DNA from: Hansfordia pulvinata
Taxonomy: Eukaryota; Ascomycota; Sordariomycetes; Xylariales
Assembly: GCA_006538405.1 (NCBI GenBank)
Contig: BJKQ01000015.1
Coordinates: 62,001 to 126,000 of the forward strand
DNA length: 64,000 nucleotides
Direction: 5' to 3'
A program made the translations under genes and the position numbers. The first letter of the stretch is position 1, and the number at the start of each line of letters is the position of its first letter. The notes under the pieces were generated by a model. The model did not search any database and had not been told where the DNA came from. It saw nothing but the letters and a program-made list of their open reading frames with translations. Positions 1 through 12,396 of this stretch are shown here, one piece after another.

Positions 1-1083
1 GCCCGCGGCAGGTGCTTGTGCGTTTCCGAAAAATAGAACCTCGACCGCGTCCCACACATTTGGCGGGCAACACCCTGACAAGCAGATGCGATAGCGTAGG
101 TCACGAGAACTTCGGTTTCTTTCTGGATTAGACTCTGCAATGAAAGCCAAACTCACGTGAGCCTGGTGAGCAGTCAGTCAAGTGAGCTCCATCCGGCAGC
201 CGTGCGGCACTGCGAAGTCAATGAGGGAAGGGTACGGTAGTATCAAGCTCTTTTTTCTCTTTTCTGCTGGGACTCGAAGTGGGTGAATTATGGATACAAT
301 CGCGGTAGGGAACACCAAAACCCGGGGACATGTCAAACCAGAAAACTCCTCCAACGGCTCGAAAACGAAAACCAATAACCCCAAAGCCCCGAGACAGTGG
401 TAAGTCTCCCGAGCAGTTCTCGTCGTCCCGTCTCATTATCCCAGACCTATGGTAAAGAAAAGGGGGAAACCAATCCATGTCTTTTTTCGCCAAGCCTGCT
501 TCATCGTAGCCTCTTCATAAACTCGTTGCAGACGGCTGCAATACGAGTGCCAGGCGGGAGGTCAACACCACGCCTCTCCGGCTGTCCTCTGAACTCGTTG
601 TGGTATCCGCGAAGAATCAAGAAAAAATATCTGTGAGGCTGGGTGTGGAAAAAGAAAACCGCAAGATGCGTTCGTTCGCAAGAGGTGCTCTCAAGACGGA
701 AGCGTACTTGCGAAAGGGGTTCAGGGGTTTCATCAACCAGACTCGGGTGATGTTGCTGCGAAAGTCATTCGTCACTGGGTGATTACGAATGACAGCCAGG
801 GCTCCGAAGGAGGCCTCTGGATATGTGGTGATCGTGTCGGCGTAATAAAGACCCCAAAGCGGGGTTTGCCGGGAATTGGGCTTCAGCTCCAATTGCAACC
901 GGCAGGCACAAAGGAAACCGTGATGCTGACAAAATTCCAAACTGGTATCGGAACACAGACGCCATGATGATTGATATGCTTGATTCGCCATGCAATTGAA
1001 GGTGATGAAAAGTTTTGCCCGCATGGACATTAGGAGGAAATGCCGGGCTGCAAGATGGCTCGACGAGGCACCCTAGTGCCACT
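1..1083. other. Intergenic, downstream of mub1
   Basis: No supported gene. The short open frames here lack recognisable domains and overlap one another on both strands. The stretch next to 1084 is the probable 3' untranslated region of the mub1 gene on the minus strand. Confidence 0.6.
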
Positions 1084-2982
1084 TCATTGCGAGGCGGCGA
1101 CGCACCAATGCCGGTGGAAGGCCCACGCGCTCTTCTGGCACTCCTTGCTGCAATATTTCGTGCGGCGGCAACGACGGCACTTAGCAAACTGACGAGTGAA
1201 CTCTTCCCATTTGCCGCACTGGTAGTACGCGCATTGCCTAATGCCTCCACGAGTGTCGTCCTTGCGGCAGAGGTTGCGCATGACGACACCAGCCCAGTAC
1301 TGCATGTCTGTGCTGTGATACCTGACAGTAAACTTCTCCACCAGCGGGAAGATGTTGAAGTCGTTCGGCAAGAGGTATTCCTCTTCAAACTCTTGCTTGC
1401 CAGCGGGCTCCGGGGTCGCGTTGTCGCCATCCAGCAGCTGCAGCTCCTTCCCGATCTTCAACCGGGGGACAAGGTGGCTCTTCTGGAAGTAGGAACGTAG
1501 GTTGCAGTACTTGGAGACATAAGCCAACAGTTGCAGAGACATAAGAACGTCTTCCTCCCTGGGCATTGCCGCGAGCATTTGCGGGTTCGACTGTGGTATC
1601 GGACGGTCCAAGAGGTAGCGGGGAACAGTGGTTTGGTTTGGGAGAGTTGGCTGGGGAGTAGGCACAATCGGCCGGTGTGGCGAAAGACCCATGGGCGGGT
1701 TGGGCTGTGGTTCGTTGTTTGTAGGAATGCTGCCATCCATGGGCGACCTGTGGGTGATGTTGAAAGTGCCGGCGTCGGGGATCTCAGAGACGGTGGGCGT
1801 TGTCAGATCAATGGCAGTGCCGTTCATGGTGCTGTCTGCCTCATCCATGTTTATCTCCTGGATACCAACACTGGGCTGGACTTCGGCGGTGCCAGACATT
1901 TCAGCGTCGGGGGACTCGTCAGATTGAGCACTCTCAGCAGTCAGCTCATCGGCGTCGGTGGTCGAATTCTGGTGGCGGATCGAAGGCCGCCTCCGGGGTC
2001 GGCTGGCGCCAGCCAGTGTCGCCGTCGGTCGCACGCTGGGCGATCGCATTTGGGCGGGAGGCAGGGGAGTGGTGGGTGAAGCTGGCTGCGAGGCAGCAAC
2101 GTTCTGCTGAAAGTTAGGCAGCATGGAGGGGAGTCTGTCCATCTCGCGGGCGGGGCGGATGAAGCCGTCGATGGCCTCCATCGTGGGTATGGCGGTCGCG
2201 ATAGGTTGTACGACAGGCCTGGATGGCGAAGCACCAGCCTGTCGGGATTCGTGTCGGTGATGATGATGGTGGTGGTGGTGATGGTGATGATGGTGTCGGT
2301 GGTTGGCGAAGGTGGACCGCTCAGGCGGCGATGTGGTGGGCATGGCGGGCAGAACTGGAGCCGCCGTAGCTTCAGCACTGTTCTGTCCTGATTGAGTCTG
2401 GCCTTGGCCAGAAGTGCTTGCAAATGTAGCCGAAACGTCAATGGATGGTGGAGGTGCTTGGCGGCGGAAAGCCCGCTGCTCCAGATCTAAACGACCAGAG
2501 CGGTTGCCAAACGATGTCGACTTGCCCTCGCGGTGCCCGCGACTTCGGTGATGATCGGCAATCTGCTTCTGCTTGGCTTCCTCGGCCTTCTCGCGGCACT
2601 TTTCAATAACTTTAATGTAGTTATCGAGAATAGTGGCGATAACTGGGACCATGTCGGCTTCGACGACCCGGGTCCTCACATTTTCGGTACCACGAACGCC
2701 AATGTTGACAACACATTGGAAGGCCAGGTTCCATTTCCACATATCCATCATATCCTTGCTGCGACCCTGCTTCAGGATGCAGACCAATCTTTCGATGCCG
2801 CCATCGACTGTCAGAATGTCTCGGATACGGGCGGAGGAGGTGGTGAGGTAGGCGAGGTGGTTGAGCGAGTTGATCAGCGGCAACGTGGAGGTGCAGTCCA
2901 AGGCGCGGCGGTCATAGAGGGCGGTCGTGATGCCCACTGACGCCTTGTTGACGTTGGGAATACTGAAATTGACCTCCCTCAT
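1084..2982 (-). CDS. mub1: MYND-type zinc finger protein Mub1/SamB
   Basis: Single-exon gene of 632 residues. The N-terminus (MREVNFSIPNVNKASVGITT, then an armadillo-like helical region to about residue 145) is near-identical, as I recall the family, to fungal SamB/Mub1. The C-terminus is a complete MYND finger: C584, C589, C602, C605, C611, C615, H623, C627. Between them lies a low-complexity, Ser/Pro/Gln-rich linker with a run of 14 histidines near residues 230-245. In yeast Mub1 partners the E3 ligase Ubr2 to degrade the proteasome-gene activator Rpn4; in Aspergillus SamB affects cytokinesis and hyphal morphogenesis. The start is the conserved methionine of the family and the frame is uninterrupted. 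Its neighbours give no functional hint. The family call is firm; the role in this species is inferred. Confidence 0.95.
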   Translation of the reverse strand: MREVNFSIPNVNKASVGITTALYDRRALDCTSTLPLINSLNHLAYLTTSSARIRDILTVDGGIERLVCILKQGRSKDMMDMWKWNLAFQCVVNIGVRGTENVRTRVVEADMVPVIATILDNYIKVIEKCREKAEEAKQKQIADHHRSRGHREGKSTSFGNRSGRLDLEQRAFRRQAPPPSIDVSATFASTSGQGQTQSGQNSAEATAAPVLPAMPTTSPPERSTFANHRHHHHHHHHHHHHHRHESRQAGASPSRPVVQPIATAIPTMEAIDGFIRPAREMDRLPSMLPNFQQNVAASQPASPTTPLPPAQMRSPSVRPTATLAGASRPRRRPSIRHQNSTTDADELTAESAQSDESPDAEMSGTAEVQPSVGIQEINMDEADSTMNGTAIDLTTPTVSEIPDAGTFNITHRSPMDGSIPTNNEPQPNPPMGLSPHRPIVPTPQPTLPNQTTVPRYLLDRPIPQSNPQMLAAMPREEDVLMSLQLLAYVSKYCNLRSYFQKSHLVPRLKIGKELQLLDGDNATPEPAGKQEFEEEYLLPNDFNIFPLVEKFTVRYHSTDMQYWAGVVMRNLCRKDDTRGGIRQCAYYQCGKWEEFTRQFAKCRRCRRTKYCSKECQKSAWAFHRHWCVAASQ

Positions 2983-5900
2983 CTTGCGGGACTTTCGCCA
3001 GGCCCGAGGGTGCTGGTATTATGTTTTGGGTATTGGTTTCAAGTCCACTGCGCGGTGCTATGACCGAATGGAGATGACCTAGCGGAGGGATGAAGGGGTC
3101 GCGGAAGAGGGCTTTCGAAGATGGCACAGCCCGTGATCCGATGCCGAGTCGTTATCCCGACAAGGCGACGAATTGCAGAGATCGAGACAATTAGTGTAGA
3201 CTAAAGGAACCGGCTGTATTGAAAACAGCCCTGGTGTCCTTTCGCAGATGAGGCACGGGATGATTTCGGGATGAGACGAGCGGAGTTGAAGAGCCCGGCT
3301 CGTGGTGGACTGCCGCTTAATCGACCAATCAGACGGGAGCCGTTAGTGTCCGATTCGAGGAGGGCAGGAACGGCGAGAAGATAGATGTAGGGCCAGAGGG
3401 CGGAGGAGAGAACGAATGGAGGTCCGGGTCTCCAGCGCGTACGGACTGTCTATTCTCCAAGGACTGTATCCATCAAGCTAAAGACAGCTGATGGTGAGCG
3501 GGGAGGAGACAGGGGTAGATTATAGGACGTCAGGAGCAGAGCGGCAGAGACCACAGGGAGGGTGCTGCGCGACGCGGCGGGACGAGAAGACTGGTGAGGA
3601 TGGCGATGTTGATGGTGATGGCGATGGCGATGGCAGGTGTAGATGAATGGTGGATGGCGTGGTCAGCCGGATGCGGGAGAATTGAGTTTGCCAGGGCCAG
3701 ACAAGGAAACCCAGGACGCTGCGAGGCCGACAAGATGGGCCGGGGTTGCGTCAGACGGGCGGAAGGGTATGAAGCGTGTCTGTCGGTTGATGATGGCTGC
3801 CTGGTGGGTAATGCCGACGGGACAGACGGGATTCTTAGGTTGAGGAGGGGGGAGGCGGCGACGACGAGGGCGGCAGCAGCGGCAGTGGGAGGTGGAGGGA
3901 GTGAAGAGCGAAGGAGTGCAGGTGTGTGATGGGTCAGGGTGGATTTTGGCTGGAGATCTGGAGGTCGGGGGTCGGGCGGGTGGAAGGCGCAGAGCAGGCA
4001 GCCCTGCCGGCGCCGCAGGGACCTGGAGGGCTGGGCGGTACAGGGCTGCCAGAGCGCTGAAAGGCGGCCTAGAGCAGAATTTGGCAGCGGACGCGGCCCG
4101 GCTGGAGCCCCGAAGGGACCTACCCAGTGTCCCTGCAGAGGGCTGTCTCCAGGGCGTGCAGCCCCCTGTACCACGGATAACCCGTGCTCCTGCGTGCGGG
4201 AGGGGGGCCCCACGGGCGGCGTCTGGGGCTCGAAATGCGCTGGAACCTATCCGGAACGCGCCAGAACCTCGACTCACCCGGGCGGCGAGCAGCAGGACCG
4301 GAACTGGCCGTAGAGGTACTCGTATAACTGAGCCAGCCCGGCTGCGGTCGATTAGATTCGATGTGCACCGGGCACTGGTACTTTCGTGCGGTGCACGCGA
4401 TCTCCAGCTGCCTGGGTTTCGCTCTCCTCCTGTCCCGCCAGCGCCAGACACCCTTCAGGCGGCCTTGCACTCAATGTCTTGGGGTCATGTGCCAGCATAG
4501 CATAGCAGCCCGGCAGACACATAGAAGGCGGGGAGTTTGGCCGTCCATTTCGCGGCAGACTCGCCCATGGCCAGCCAGCGCCCACGCTCGGCGGCGACGC
4601 TCACCGCATCACGTAAAAATGGCAATATAAGCGCCTGGGCAGCCAGAGGCCGGCGCTGTAATCGGCGAGCCCGGCGCACGTGCACACGCACATGCAGTCA
4701 TGCCACAGATATGTACGGGTAGGTTGTACCCGGTGTGTCAGGGAGCGTCCGTGGTGACGGACCAGTATCACGCTGCGAAGTAGGGGTGCGTCGCTGCGGA
4801 ATATGCCAGAACAGAACACGAGATGCCGTAAGCAAGATTGCAGATTATACAGGACTCGCACACAGCATGTCTATTGCACAGGACGCACCTCGAGTCTACA
4901 GGAGTACACGCGGTGCAAGTCACGGGGAGAGGGTTCGAGGGTTCCGAGCTTGTGGAAACGCAAGCCACGATCAACGAATGAGGCGAACACCCAAGGAGCG
5001 GTCGGGGGCTGCAGACTTCGTCCATCACGCACCAGCCCGCCGCAGCTGTCCCAATGGTGTCCCAATGACGGAACAGCGCCAGCCAGCAGCCACCACCACC
5101 ACCACCACCATAACCACAACCGGCGGTGCTCGTAGCAGAGAGGGGGCCGGGAAGAGCGCCAGCGCGAAAATCGAAAATTGCTGGAGCCCCCGATCGCATC
5201 CCATGGATCGCGCCGTGGCCGAGTTCAACAAGTCGCCACCCCCTTGCCGGCCCCAAGAGCAGCATGAACCTTGCCTAGCGCATAATAGCGCAACGCAGTC
5301 ATTGATTTCGTCCTGTCGCCGGTTCCGCTCTTGTGCGACAGTCAATGGGCAGACAGGCAGCGGCGGCGATTCCGAGCCGGCCCATCACCGCGTGTTCTGT
5401 GTCTGTGAGTCTGCTATTCAAGTGCCGTCCGATGAAGTTCATGGAGTTCTCGCAGTGGTCTGACTGCATATACATGGATGTAGATAATTTCATATACATA
5501 TACCTCCCGTACGTACCTCCCGCCGAGGTAGATTGGATACTAGCCTGTGAGTGCGTGAAAAAGGCCTTTATTAGGGGCGCGAGCTGCGGCTGCGGCAATG
5601 CATTAGGGAGACGAGACGACCTCGAGCACACGGCTCATGAATCGACGGTGACGGCAGAGTGCGATATCGTTAAATCCACTGGCTGTGCGGGTTCCGCTGG
5701 TTTCCGATTTGATTTCCAGGGACCTTGATGAATGGGATGCCCCCATTCCGACGCATGCACCCTGGTGAGAGCCAGCCGCCATGCGTGGGTGGACGTGCCG
5801 TCCCTCGCGGAACGACCAGGGCAGCCGAGACACTCATCACTGCCCCTCACGACTCTCCATCCACCGTACGAGTATCGTCAACTGGCCCAGGGGCTGCTCT

Positions 5901-6526
5901 GCTGGGCGCCGACGCATGACCTAGCGCGGCCCCGGGCTCCTCTGCTCCCACTTCCCGCACCAGCTGGACACCAGAGATCACTGGACAAGAGGTATCTAGC
6001 ACGCTTAGGTAGGTGGTAGGTACCTACCTATGGAGGTGAGCACGGGCTGCCAAGCGCTTGCCGGTACTCATCTGCTCCACCAGCCTGGCGCAGGCGACAT
6101 GTCCATTGGCAGCCGCGAGGTTGTACTCATGATCCACATCCACCCTTTCGGCCATTCTCCGCGGCCGCCGCCTTACACGCTTCTCCAGCTTTGCGCCCCC
6201 GTTCACACCCCCCCCGAAAATCAGCTTTCTGTTCCGGCTTCTCTCGTCGGGCCCGGGGGTCGGAGACAATGCAGCTACTGGCCCCCTGTGCCGCCACACT
6301 GTCGACCTGCCCATGTCGTCTGGCCTCTGGAATGGCATTCGTCGCCATGCTGCCTGCTCATGGCCATCTGAATCGTGCGGCGGCGGCGATGACGGCGGTG
6401 ACGCTGCGTGTGAGTCGTTCACCTCTTCGGCGGCTGCCGCGGCGAGGCTGGCGACCCTGACCCAGGGCTAGCGATCCCGCAATCCAGCCACGCCGAGCAG
6501 CCTCTTCTTATTCCTCGCTTTTCCCT

Positions 6527-6558
6527 CCATCGAGCGTCTTGGCCATCGAGCGTCTTGG
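6527..6558. repeat. 16-bp tandem duplication
   Basis: CCATCGAGCGTCTTGG occurs twice in direct succession (6527-6542 and 6543-6558) without a mismatch. This looks like a recent slippage or fill-in duplication. Confidence 0.9.
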
Positions 6559-7408
6559 CCGCGACCCCCTGACGTACGTGCTGACTCTCGACTGTCTTGG
6601 GGCGGAGGAGGCGACTCAGCCGCGCTTGTGGCCTTACATCACCTTGCCGCTGCCAGTGTCTCTGCCTGCCGCCGAATTTCCCCATCGCTCGCGTCTGCGC
6701 TCGGGAAAGGGTTTCTCAATCGTCAACAACGCTTCTTCTCATTAGCAGAGTCAAGCCCAGCCCCCCAGGCTTCTACGGGCATCAGCTGGGGGCCAACACG
6801 CGCGGTCGTAGAGTTCCCCAACTCAGACCTGGCACGCCTGGCTCCCTAGAGGGGAGAGTCCGTCCAGTGCAGGTGCCGCACGCCCCACGCATTCGTCGCC
6901 CGCCACCAGCAGCGCACTCAGTCAGTGCGGGAGCTAACTTACCTAGCTGCTAGCGGCTGAAGCCGGCCAACGAGTCCCTAATCAAGGACCGTTTGGGCTC
7001 ATCAGGCAGCACGGTTACGAGTACTCGTCCTCGGGCGGCGTTCATAAGGCCGCCGCGAGGAAAGTGAGGAGAGGTGGCCGCGGCGAGCAGCCAAGGTCAC
7101 GTGGAGTCCACTCGTCTGCCAGTATCCATGTCCATTCCTCATGTGCTCGTAATAAGAGTCGATGGCGCCATCTTGGCCGACCCAAAGTGCCAAGGACCCA
7201 AGCGTCCAGACGGGAAATGGTTGGCCGCCCGAGTCCGAGCGTGGAGTCCTCCGTATGCTCAGACCGCGCACTGCTCCGGCCCCGTGTGTCCGCCTGATGA
7301 GCCACGGCTAATAACTCTCGTTGCTGATTGAGCCACAATTGGCGCGGCGGCGGACGCAGGGCTCGCCATATGCAAAGTCGGCATTCTGGCTTTGGCACGC
7401 TATCCGTA

Positions 7409-7444
<36 letters not shown>
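7409..7444. repeat. (GAC)12 microsatellite
   Basis: Twelve uninterrupted GAC units in non-coding DNA, read directly from the sequence. Confidence 0.95.
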
Positions 7445-9307
7445 TCCCGCTGCAGATGGCCGTCGAGTTCTCGGGCGTGCTAACCAAGTCTCCGTACACG
7501 TAATTCAGCAGACGACGGGAAGTCATCAGTGCCCGCCGGCAACCATACACGCACGGAGTACTCGTATGAGTATCCGTACACCGGGCTTACGGGTGGCTGT
7601 GATTCTCTTGGGTCGAGTTGAGTCCAGTTCAGTTCATCGGACCCCTTGAGCGAGCGCACGCAAGGGTGTACGAGTAGGCAGGCAGAGGCGACGCCGAGCC
7701 GTTGCGTGTCCGGTGACGGATGGGGACTGGTCTGGCAACCTTGAAAAGCCGCGCCGGAACATTTACGATCTGGAAGGAACAGCAGCCAAGAAGAGTACGA
7801 GTACATCCAATGTACAGCAGATACTCGGGCTTATTAGGTACCTACCTTGGGCACCTAGGTATACCTGGAACCAGTGCATGTGGCAGAGAAGAGACGACGG
7901 CGTCGCGGTCCAGAAACGGATTGACCCCCACGGTTCATCCACAGCCAGCCCTGAAGTGCTCCAATGCTTGAATGGAGGTCAAACCTATGGCGGGAGGGGC
8001 TGGATGGGATTGATGGGTCCGATCCGGCAGATACAGAGAACCTACCTACATGAACTCCAGAGCTGCACAGTTGAGGTCTACGAGTGCATGTAAGCTTCAA
8101 TCGCTCCAAACTTCTTCGTTATTCAGAGTTTTCTTAGTAGTAGTTTTTTTTTATCCGATCTGAACTTCGACTGGGATTCCAGCCTGTCTCGCCTCTGCGA
8201 CCTACCATCCGTAACCGTTCCCAAACGGCCCGTCGGCTCCCAACGGCGGGCCTCGCGATCCACCGACACCACCTTTCCAGGCCACGACCGACCGACGTGT
8301 GGGCAAATCCGGCCGTGTGTCTTGCAAGCGTCGTGGGGTTGGCCGGCGGCCCTGCTCAGCACTCGCAGACGACCAATTGGCTCGACGTCTGAAGCCCGAT
8401 CGATACCTCATACGAATACTCGCACAAGTTCACGGCTATCCAGCGCACTCGCACGCCGTGCCTGTCGATGCCAACGCCCCAGCATCACTCGCTCGCTCGC
8501 TCCCTTCTCCAGCCCGATCCACCGTCGAGAGGGCCATGGATCCAACAAGCGCTCGCAATCTGCAACATTGCCCAAATAGCCCCCGCCGCTCCCTGCCTGC
8601 CCCAGTTGCATGAAAAGGAGCCTCGCCACAACAAGCCTCCTCATTCGCCACAACCACCAGACACGGCCAGCCAACAAGACGGCGCAGAATGATGGCTCTC
8701 GAATGCCTACGGCTACTCGTATACCACAGATGCCACCCCCTTTTATTTCCCAGGGTCTCCATCGGTGCGCCCCCATCGGTATCGACGACCGACCGACCCC
8801 CTTAACTTAGTGATTCGGAGCCAGTCGAGCCAGGATGCCCTTCCCCGTCTCCTTGCGCCAATCCCGCACAGCCGGATCTCCTTCATCGGCGGTGACCTGC
8901 TGCCGGGACGGTTTCGTACCGTACTCCGTCTGTACGAGTGCGCAGTCGGGGGTCTCTGTCGCGCCGCGGTCCAGCCACAGATCTCCGTGTACTCGTACCC
9001 GTGTACCCGTGCCCGTGCCAGCAAGCCACAACTCCAGCACCAGGTTGTCCGCACCCTTATCCTCGAAAGAGTACGATTATTCGTCGCCCCAGGACCCTTC
9101 CTCCCGCGCACGAGTAGCCGGACCCGGGCAGACGACCCGGTTATGGTCAACGGTCTGTCCCTTACTCGCGGGCCGTCCACTTACTCGTATTAGCCCATCA
9201 ACGGCGAACTGCCTGGTCTGTTTCGTGAACAGGCGGGGAGAGCCCCGTCGCAGAGACTTTTCTTCTTCTTGCCTCCGCAACAAACCTAGTCAGGGGTAAT
9301 TGCCCCT

Positions 9308-9335
9308 GCCGCGAGTCAATCGCCGCGAGTCAATC
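9308..9335. repeat. 14-bp tandem duplication
   Basis: GCCGCGAGTCAATC is present twice in tandem (9308-9321, 9322-9335), a short distance left of the inverted-repeat element at 9381. Confidence 0.9.
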
Positions 9336-9372
9336 CCAGATCGCTGAGATGATGGGTTCAGATCGCGCTGGG

Positions 9373-9845
9373 CATTCACTCGCAGCGTGTATGCCGACCC
9401 CCTTTTCGTGTGCTCATACCCCCTCCCCTGCTCATTTTCCCAGCAAAATGCCCTTAACAAAGTACAGATACCTCGTATATCGTACTGCTAAGTATCTACT
9501 AGCTTTGCTAAGTATCTATAGCTTCATATTTAAAGTCAGGAAGTGCTACTAATTGGTTTTATCCCCGGCTACCAATTTGAGTGTTAAAAAGATAGGGAAG
9601 TATATGGACCCGCGCACTCGAGGTCCAGACCTGAAGGAGGGGAGGACCCCCCGGAGGGGGACCCCCTTCAGGTCGCCAGACCGACGTGCAAGACGCTGCT
9701 ATGATTAGTAGGTACATAAGATTTAGGAGAGGTACTTAGAAAGGAAATCGGTCAAAGTAGTCAGTACTTGCAGCTTTACTATGTACTGCAGGGGAGGGGG
9801 TATGAGCACACGACGGGGGGTCGGCATACACGCTGCGCATTCACT
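9373..9845. mobile_element. Non-autonomous DNA transposon (MITE-like, hAT-type target duplication)
   Basis: The element proper is 9381-9837 (457 bp). Its left arm 9381-9431 and the reverse complement of its right arm 9788-9837 match over about 50 bp, starting CGCAGCGTGTATGCCGACCC and differing only around a TTTT/CG patch plus one length difference. It is flanked by a perfect 8-bp direct repeat, CATTCACT, at 9373-9380 and 9838-9845. Long terminal inverted repeats plus an 8-bp target duplication are the structure expected of a cut-and-paste element; 8 bp is typical of the hAT superfamily. The interior is AT-richer than its surroundings and encodes no protein, so movement would need a transposase from elsewhere. 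I see no second copy in this window. Confidence 0.85.
9628..9674. repeat. Hairpin inside the transposon
   Basis: Arms GACCTGAAGG (9628-9637) and CCTTCAGGTC (9665-9674) are exact reverse complements around a purine/pyrimidine-biased G/C-rich loop. Partial extra pairing continues outside the arms. It sits in the interior of the 457-bp element. Confidence 0.8.
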
Positions 9846-11252
9846 CGGGCACGGCACCCTTCCAGTTGTCTCACCCACGCGTCCGGCCGGCCCTGCCCGC
9901 GAGTGCCCGCTCGGACGTCCCTGAGGTGGCCCGCGCAGGCTGCCTGGCTGCCTGGCAGGCTGACGTGCTGTGCGCTTACAGAGTGCTCGTACCGTACAGG
10001 GGCATGTCCACCCTCCCCGCGCGGCGGTGTTCAGGTACATCCAATGTAGGTACCATGTATGTACGGAGTAGTAGGTGCTCGTAGCTGCGCGGCTAATCAA
10101 CGTGCGGGCGGCTAGATGGGCCTGTCAGAGGTCGTGCTGCTGCGGCCATCGAGGCACAGCCTCCGCGCGGCAAAAGTTCTTCCCTGGAGATGCTGCCCTT
10201 CCTGAGGGGGGTCTCACTCACAAGCCGCCGTGTCGTGCCGGCACTGCCGCCCTTGGAATTACGAGTACAGCGTTGGGAGGGGGCACGGGCAGGAAAAGGG
10301 CTGAGACCTGCAGTGCTGGCGCTTAAGCAGGCGCGCGTCTCCACAGGCCACGATCTGATCTGGCTCGGCGGGCGTCGTTCGTCGAGAGGTTGCCGGGCGG
10401 GCTGCTCTGCTCAGCTCAGCTCAGGGGGCTCACCGCTCGCCGCCAGCCTCGCAGGGCAGCGGGCTGTCACTCGCTCGTGTTGCGCGTCTACGAGTACTCG
10501 TACGCCTGGGTGGGTGAGCGGGCCTCGGCAGTGCATGCGTGCAAGGAACACCAAGCCTTGGACATGACGTGTGGAGGGTGAGCCCACCAGTCAGTCCTGT
10601 GCCGTAGGGCAGGTCGTCGGGTTCCCGAGGCAAGCAAGCAAGCAATCTGAAGCACCCGGGCGCAAGGGCGGGCAAAGCTACGGCAGGTAATGAGAGAGAG
10701 GTACCGTACCAGCTGATGACATGGCGTCGTCCCACCGTAACAAGGTCAGGCCATTCCTGTGGGATCATTTAGCCGCTCTCGCAGGGGGGGACAGTCGTTG
10801 CTTGGCCTGGTCATGGTCGGATCCGGAGGCTTTGCTGACGACGATGACAAGAGGCATCCGGCGAGATCCGGGCGGGCCTTGCTTTACGAGTGTTGGTACT
10901 CGACGGGCACTGCCAAGTCGTCACGTGTTGGCGCGGATAGCAGAGGCCAAAGCTGTGACCTGTCAGAGGCGCAGGTCCGCAGGGTTCCGGCTGCTCTTCT
11001 GTGATGGGCCCCCCCCCTCTCGATGAACCGTTGCACCCGGCATGTTGTTGCTTGCTTTTGTTGGCATGTCAGAAGCACAGGCATGTCGCCTTCCCTCCTG
11101 GTGTCCACCCGTATGTACTCGTACTCGTGCGAGTACTTGCAAAAGAGACGAACGAGCCTCCTGGAAACGATGCTCTGGGCTGAGCTTGGCCTTTTGCTCG
11201 GGGGTGAGATCGTGTCGCCGACTAGCTGCGTGCGTACGGAGCATCGGTGTGG

Positions 11253-11276
11253 GTGTGTGTGTGTGTGTGTGTGTGT
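11253..11276. repeat. (GT)n microsatellite
   Basis: Uninterrupted GT dinucleotide run of about 12 units in non-coding DNA. Confidence 0.9.
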
Positions 11277-11464
11277 GCTTGTTCGGCGCACGGGCTCGGA
11301 AGGGGTTTTCCGAGTCTTTACCAGATCATCACTAACACCACCAGATCGCCGCCGTTTGATCGTCGGTCGAGACGCCCGCGTGGCCCGCCAATCTATCCCG
11401 AGCTGCGCGAGCGTGTAGTCAACGCCAGTCTTCTGTCATTGCTCACCCCAGAGTATCGGGCCAG

Positions 11465-11497
<33 letters not shown>
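11465..11497. repeat. (GTC)11 microsatellite
   Basis: Eleven uninterrupted GTC units in non-coding DNA. Confidence 0.95.
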
Positions 11498-12396
11498 TTA
11501 CCCGCCCAGTTGTTTAGTGCCATGTCTGTTCGCTGCAGACGAGGCTCCGCGCGACGAGCCAGCAGCCGAACCCCCCCGCCCCCCGGCCCAGTGGGCTCTG
11601 TCCGTGCCGTGCATTGGCGTTTCGGTTCCGTATGCGATGGTCAAGTCGGGTACTCGTATACATTCCACGAGGAGGTGTTTCGCCTGTCGCAGTCTGTCTC
11701 CATGTCTGCCTACCACAGGGCCTGCCGGCCTCAAAGAATAGCCATTCCTTGCCAGTGACTACTTGGACTCTGCGCGGACCAGACTGCTCACGGGGGGTTA
11801 TTAACGGCACTCTCGAGGCTTGACTCGTGTCTCCTTCGCTCATGTGCACGGGCGCCGAGTCTGTGCGGAATCGTCGGTTCTCATACAGTAGCAGCGCTGC
11901 GGATAGTTTTCTGTAGGCAATTATGAGTGTATCTTGGGTGTGCGCGGGGAACTCACGGCTTCGCGGCTGGCGAGGGCTAGAGGCAGGTGCTCGCGGGCCG
12001 GGGGCTGTTTTCAAGCTACCTGCTCTGCCGTGTGCATGGTTTGTTCTAGATGAGTTCTTGCAGCGTCTTGGGAGGGTGGTTTCGAGTTGTCAAGTCCCTG
12101 GAGCTTCGAGGTTGCGACGTAAAGAGCACTGCTGACTCTTCTCTCCAGTCGTGGTGTTATCACGGGCCAGAGAACGCCTCGCGTGTCGGACAGTTGTGTT
12201 CCACCGGGGCATCGGTTCAGGAATGAGAGCACGGCGTGGCCTGTGTCGATTCGGGGTCGACTTCGAGATAACCTGGCCATGGCCTCCCATCCGCCACTGC
12301 GGCGCTCGCTTGGAGAAGGGGACTCATGGCTGTATCCTAACCACTGGCCAATATGGAGAGTTCGGGTGATCATGGTAGCTGACGGAGACCAACGAG

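Larger units (their letters stand above)
2983..9372. other. Gene-poor stretch 3.0-9.4 kb
   Basis: Beyond the probable mub1 promoter (about 2983-3600) I find no gene. All open frames are short and compositionally odd, and no conserved domain or splice-consistent exon chain could be read. It contains scattered CTCGTA/TACGAG motifs (for example 7016-7028), a GAC microsatellite, short tandem duplications, and many TACCTACC-type blocks such as 6004-6030. Confidence 0.55.

Noticed and set aside
1015..2391. Several plus-strand open frames opposite mub1
   Set aside because: Antisense to a well-conserved single-exon gene; no recognisable protein sequence.
3530..4500. Overlapping open frames of 200-260 residues on both strands
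   Set aside because: High-GC open frames with Pro/Arg/Ala bias and no family resemblance; both strands open at once indicates composition, not coding.
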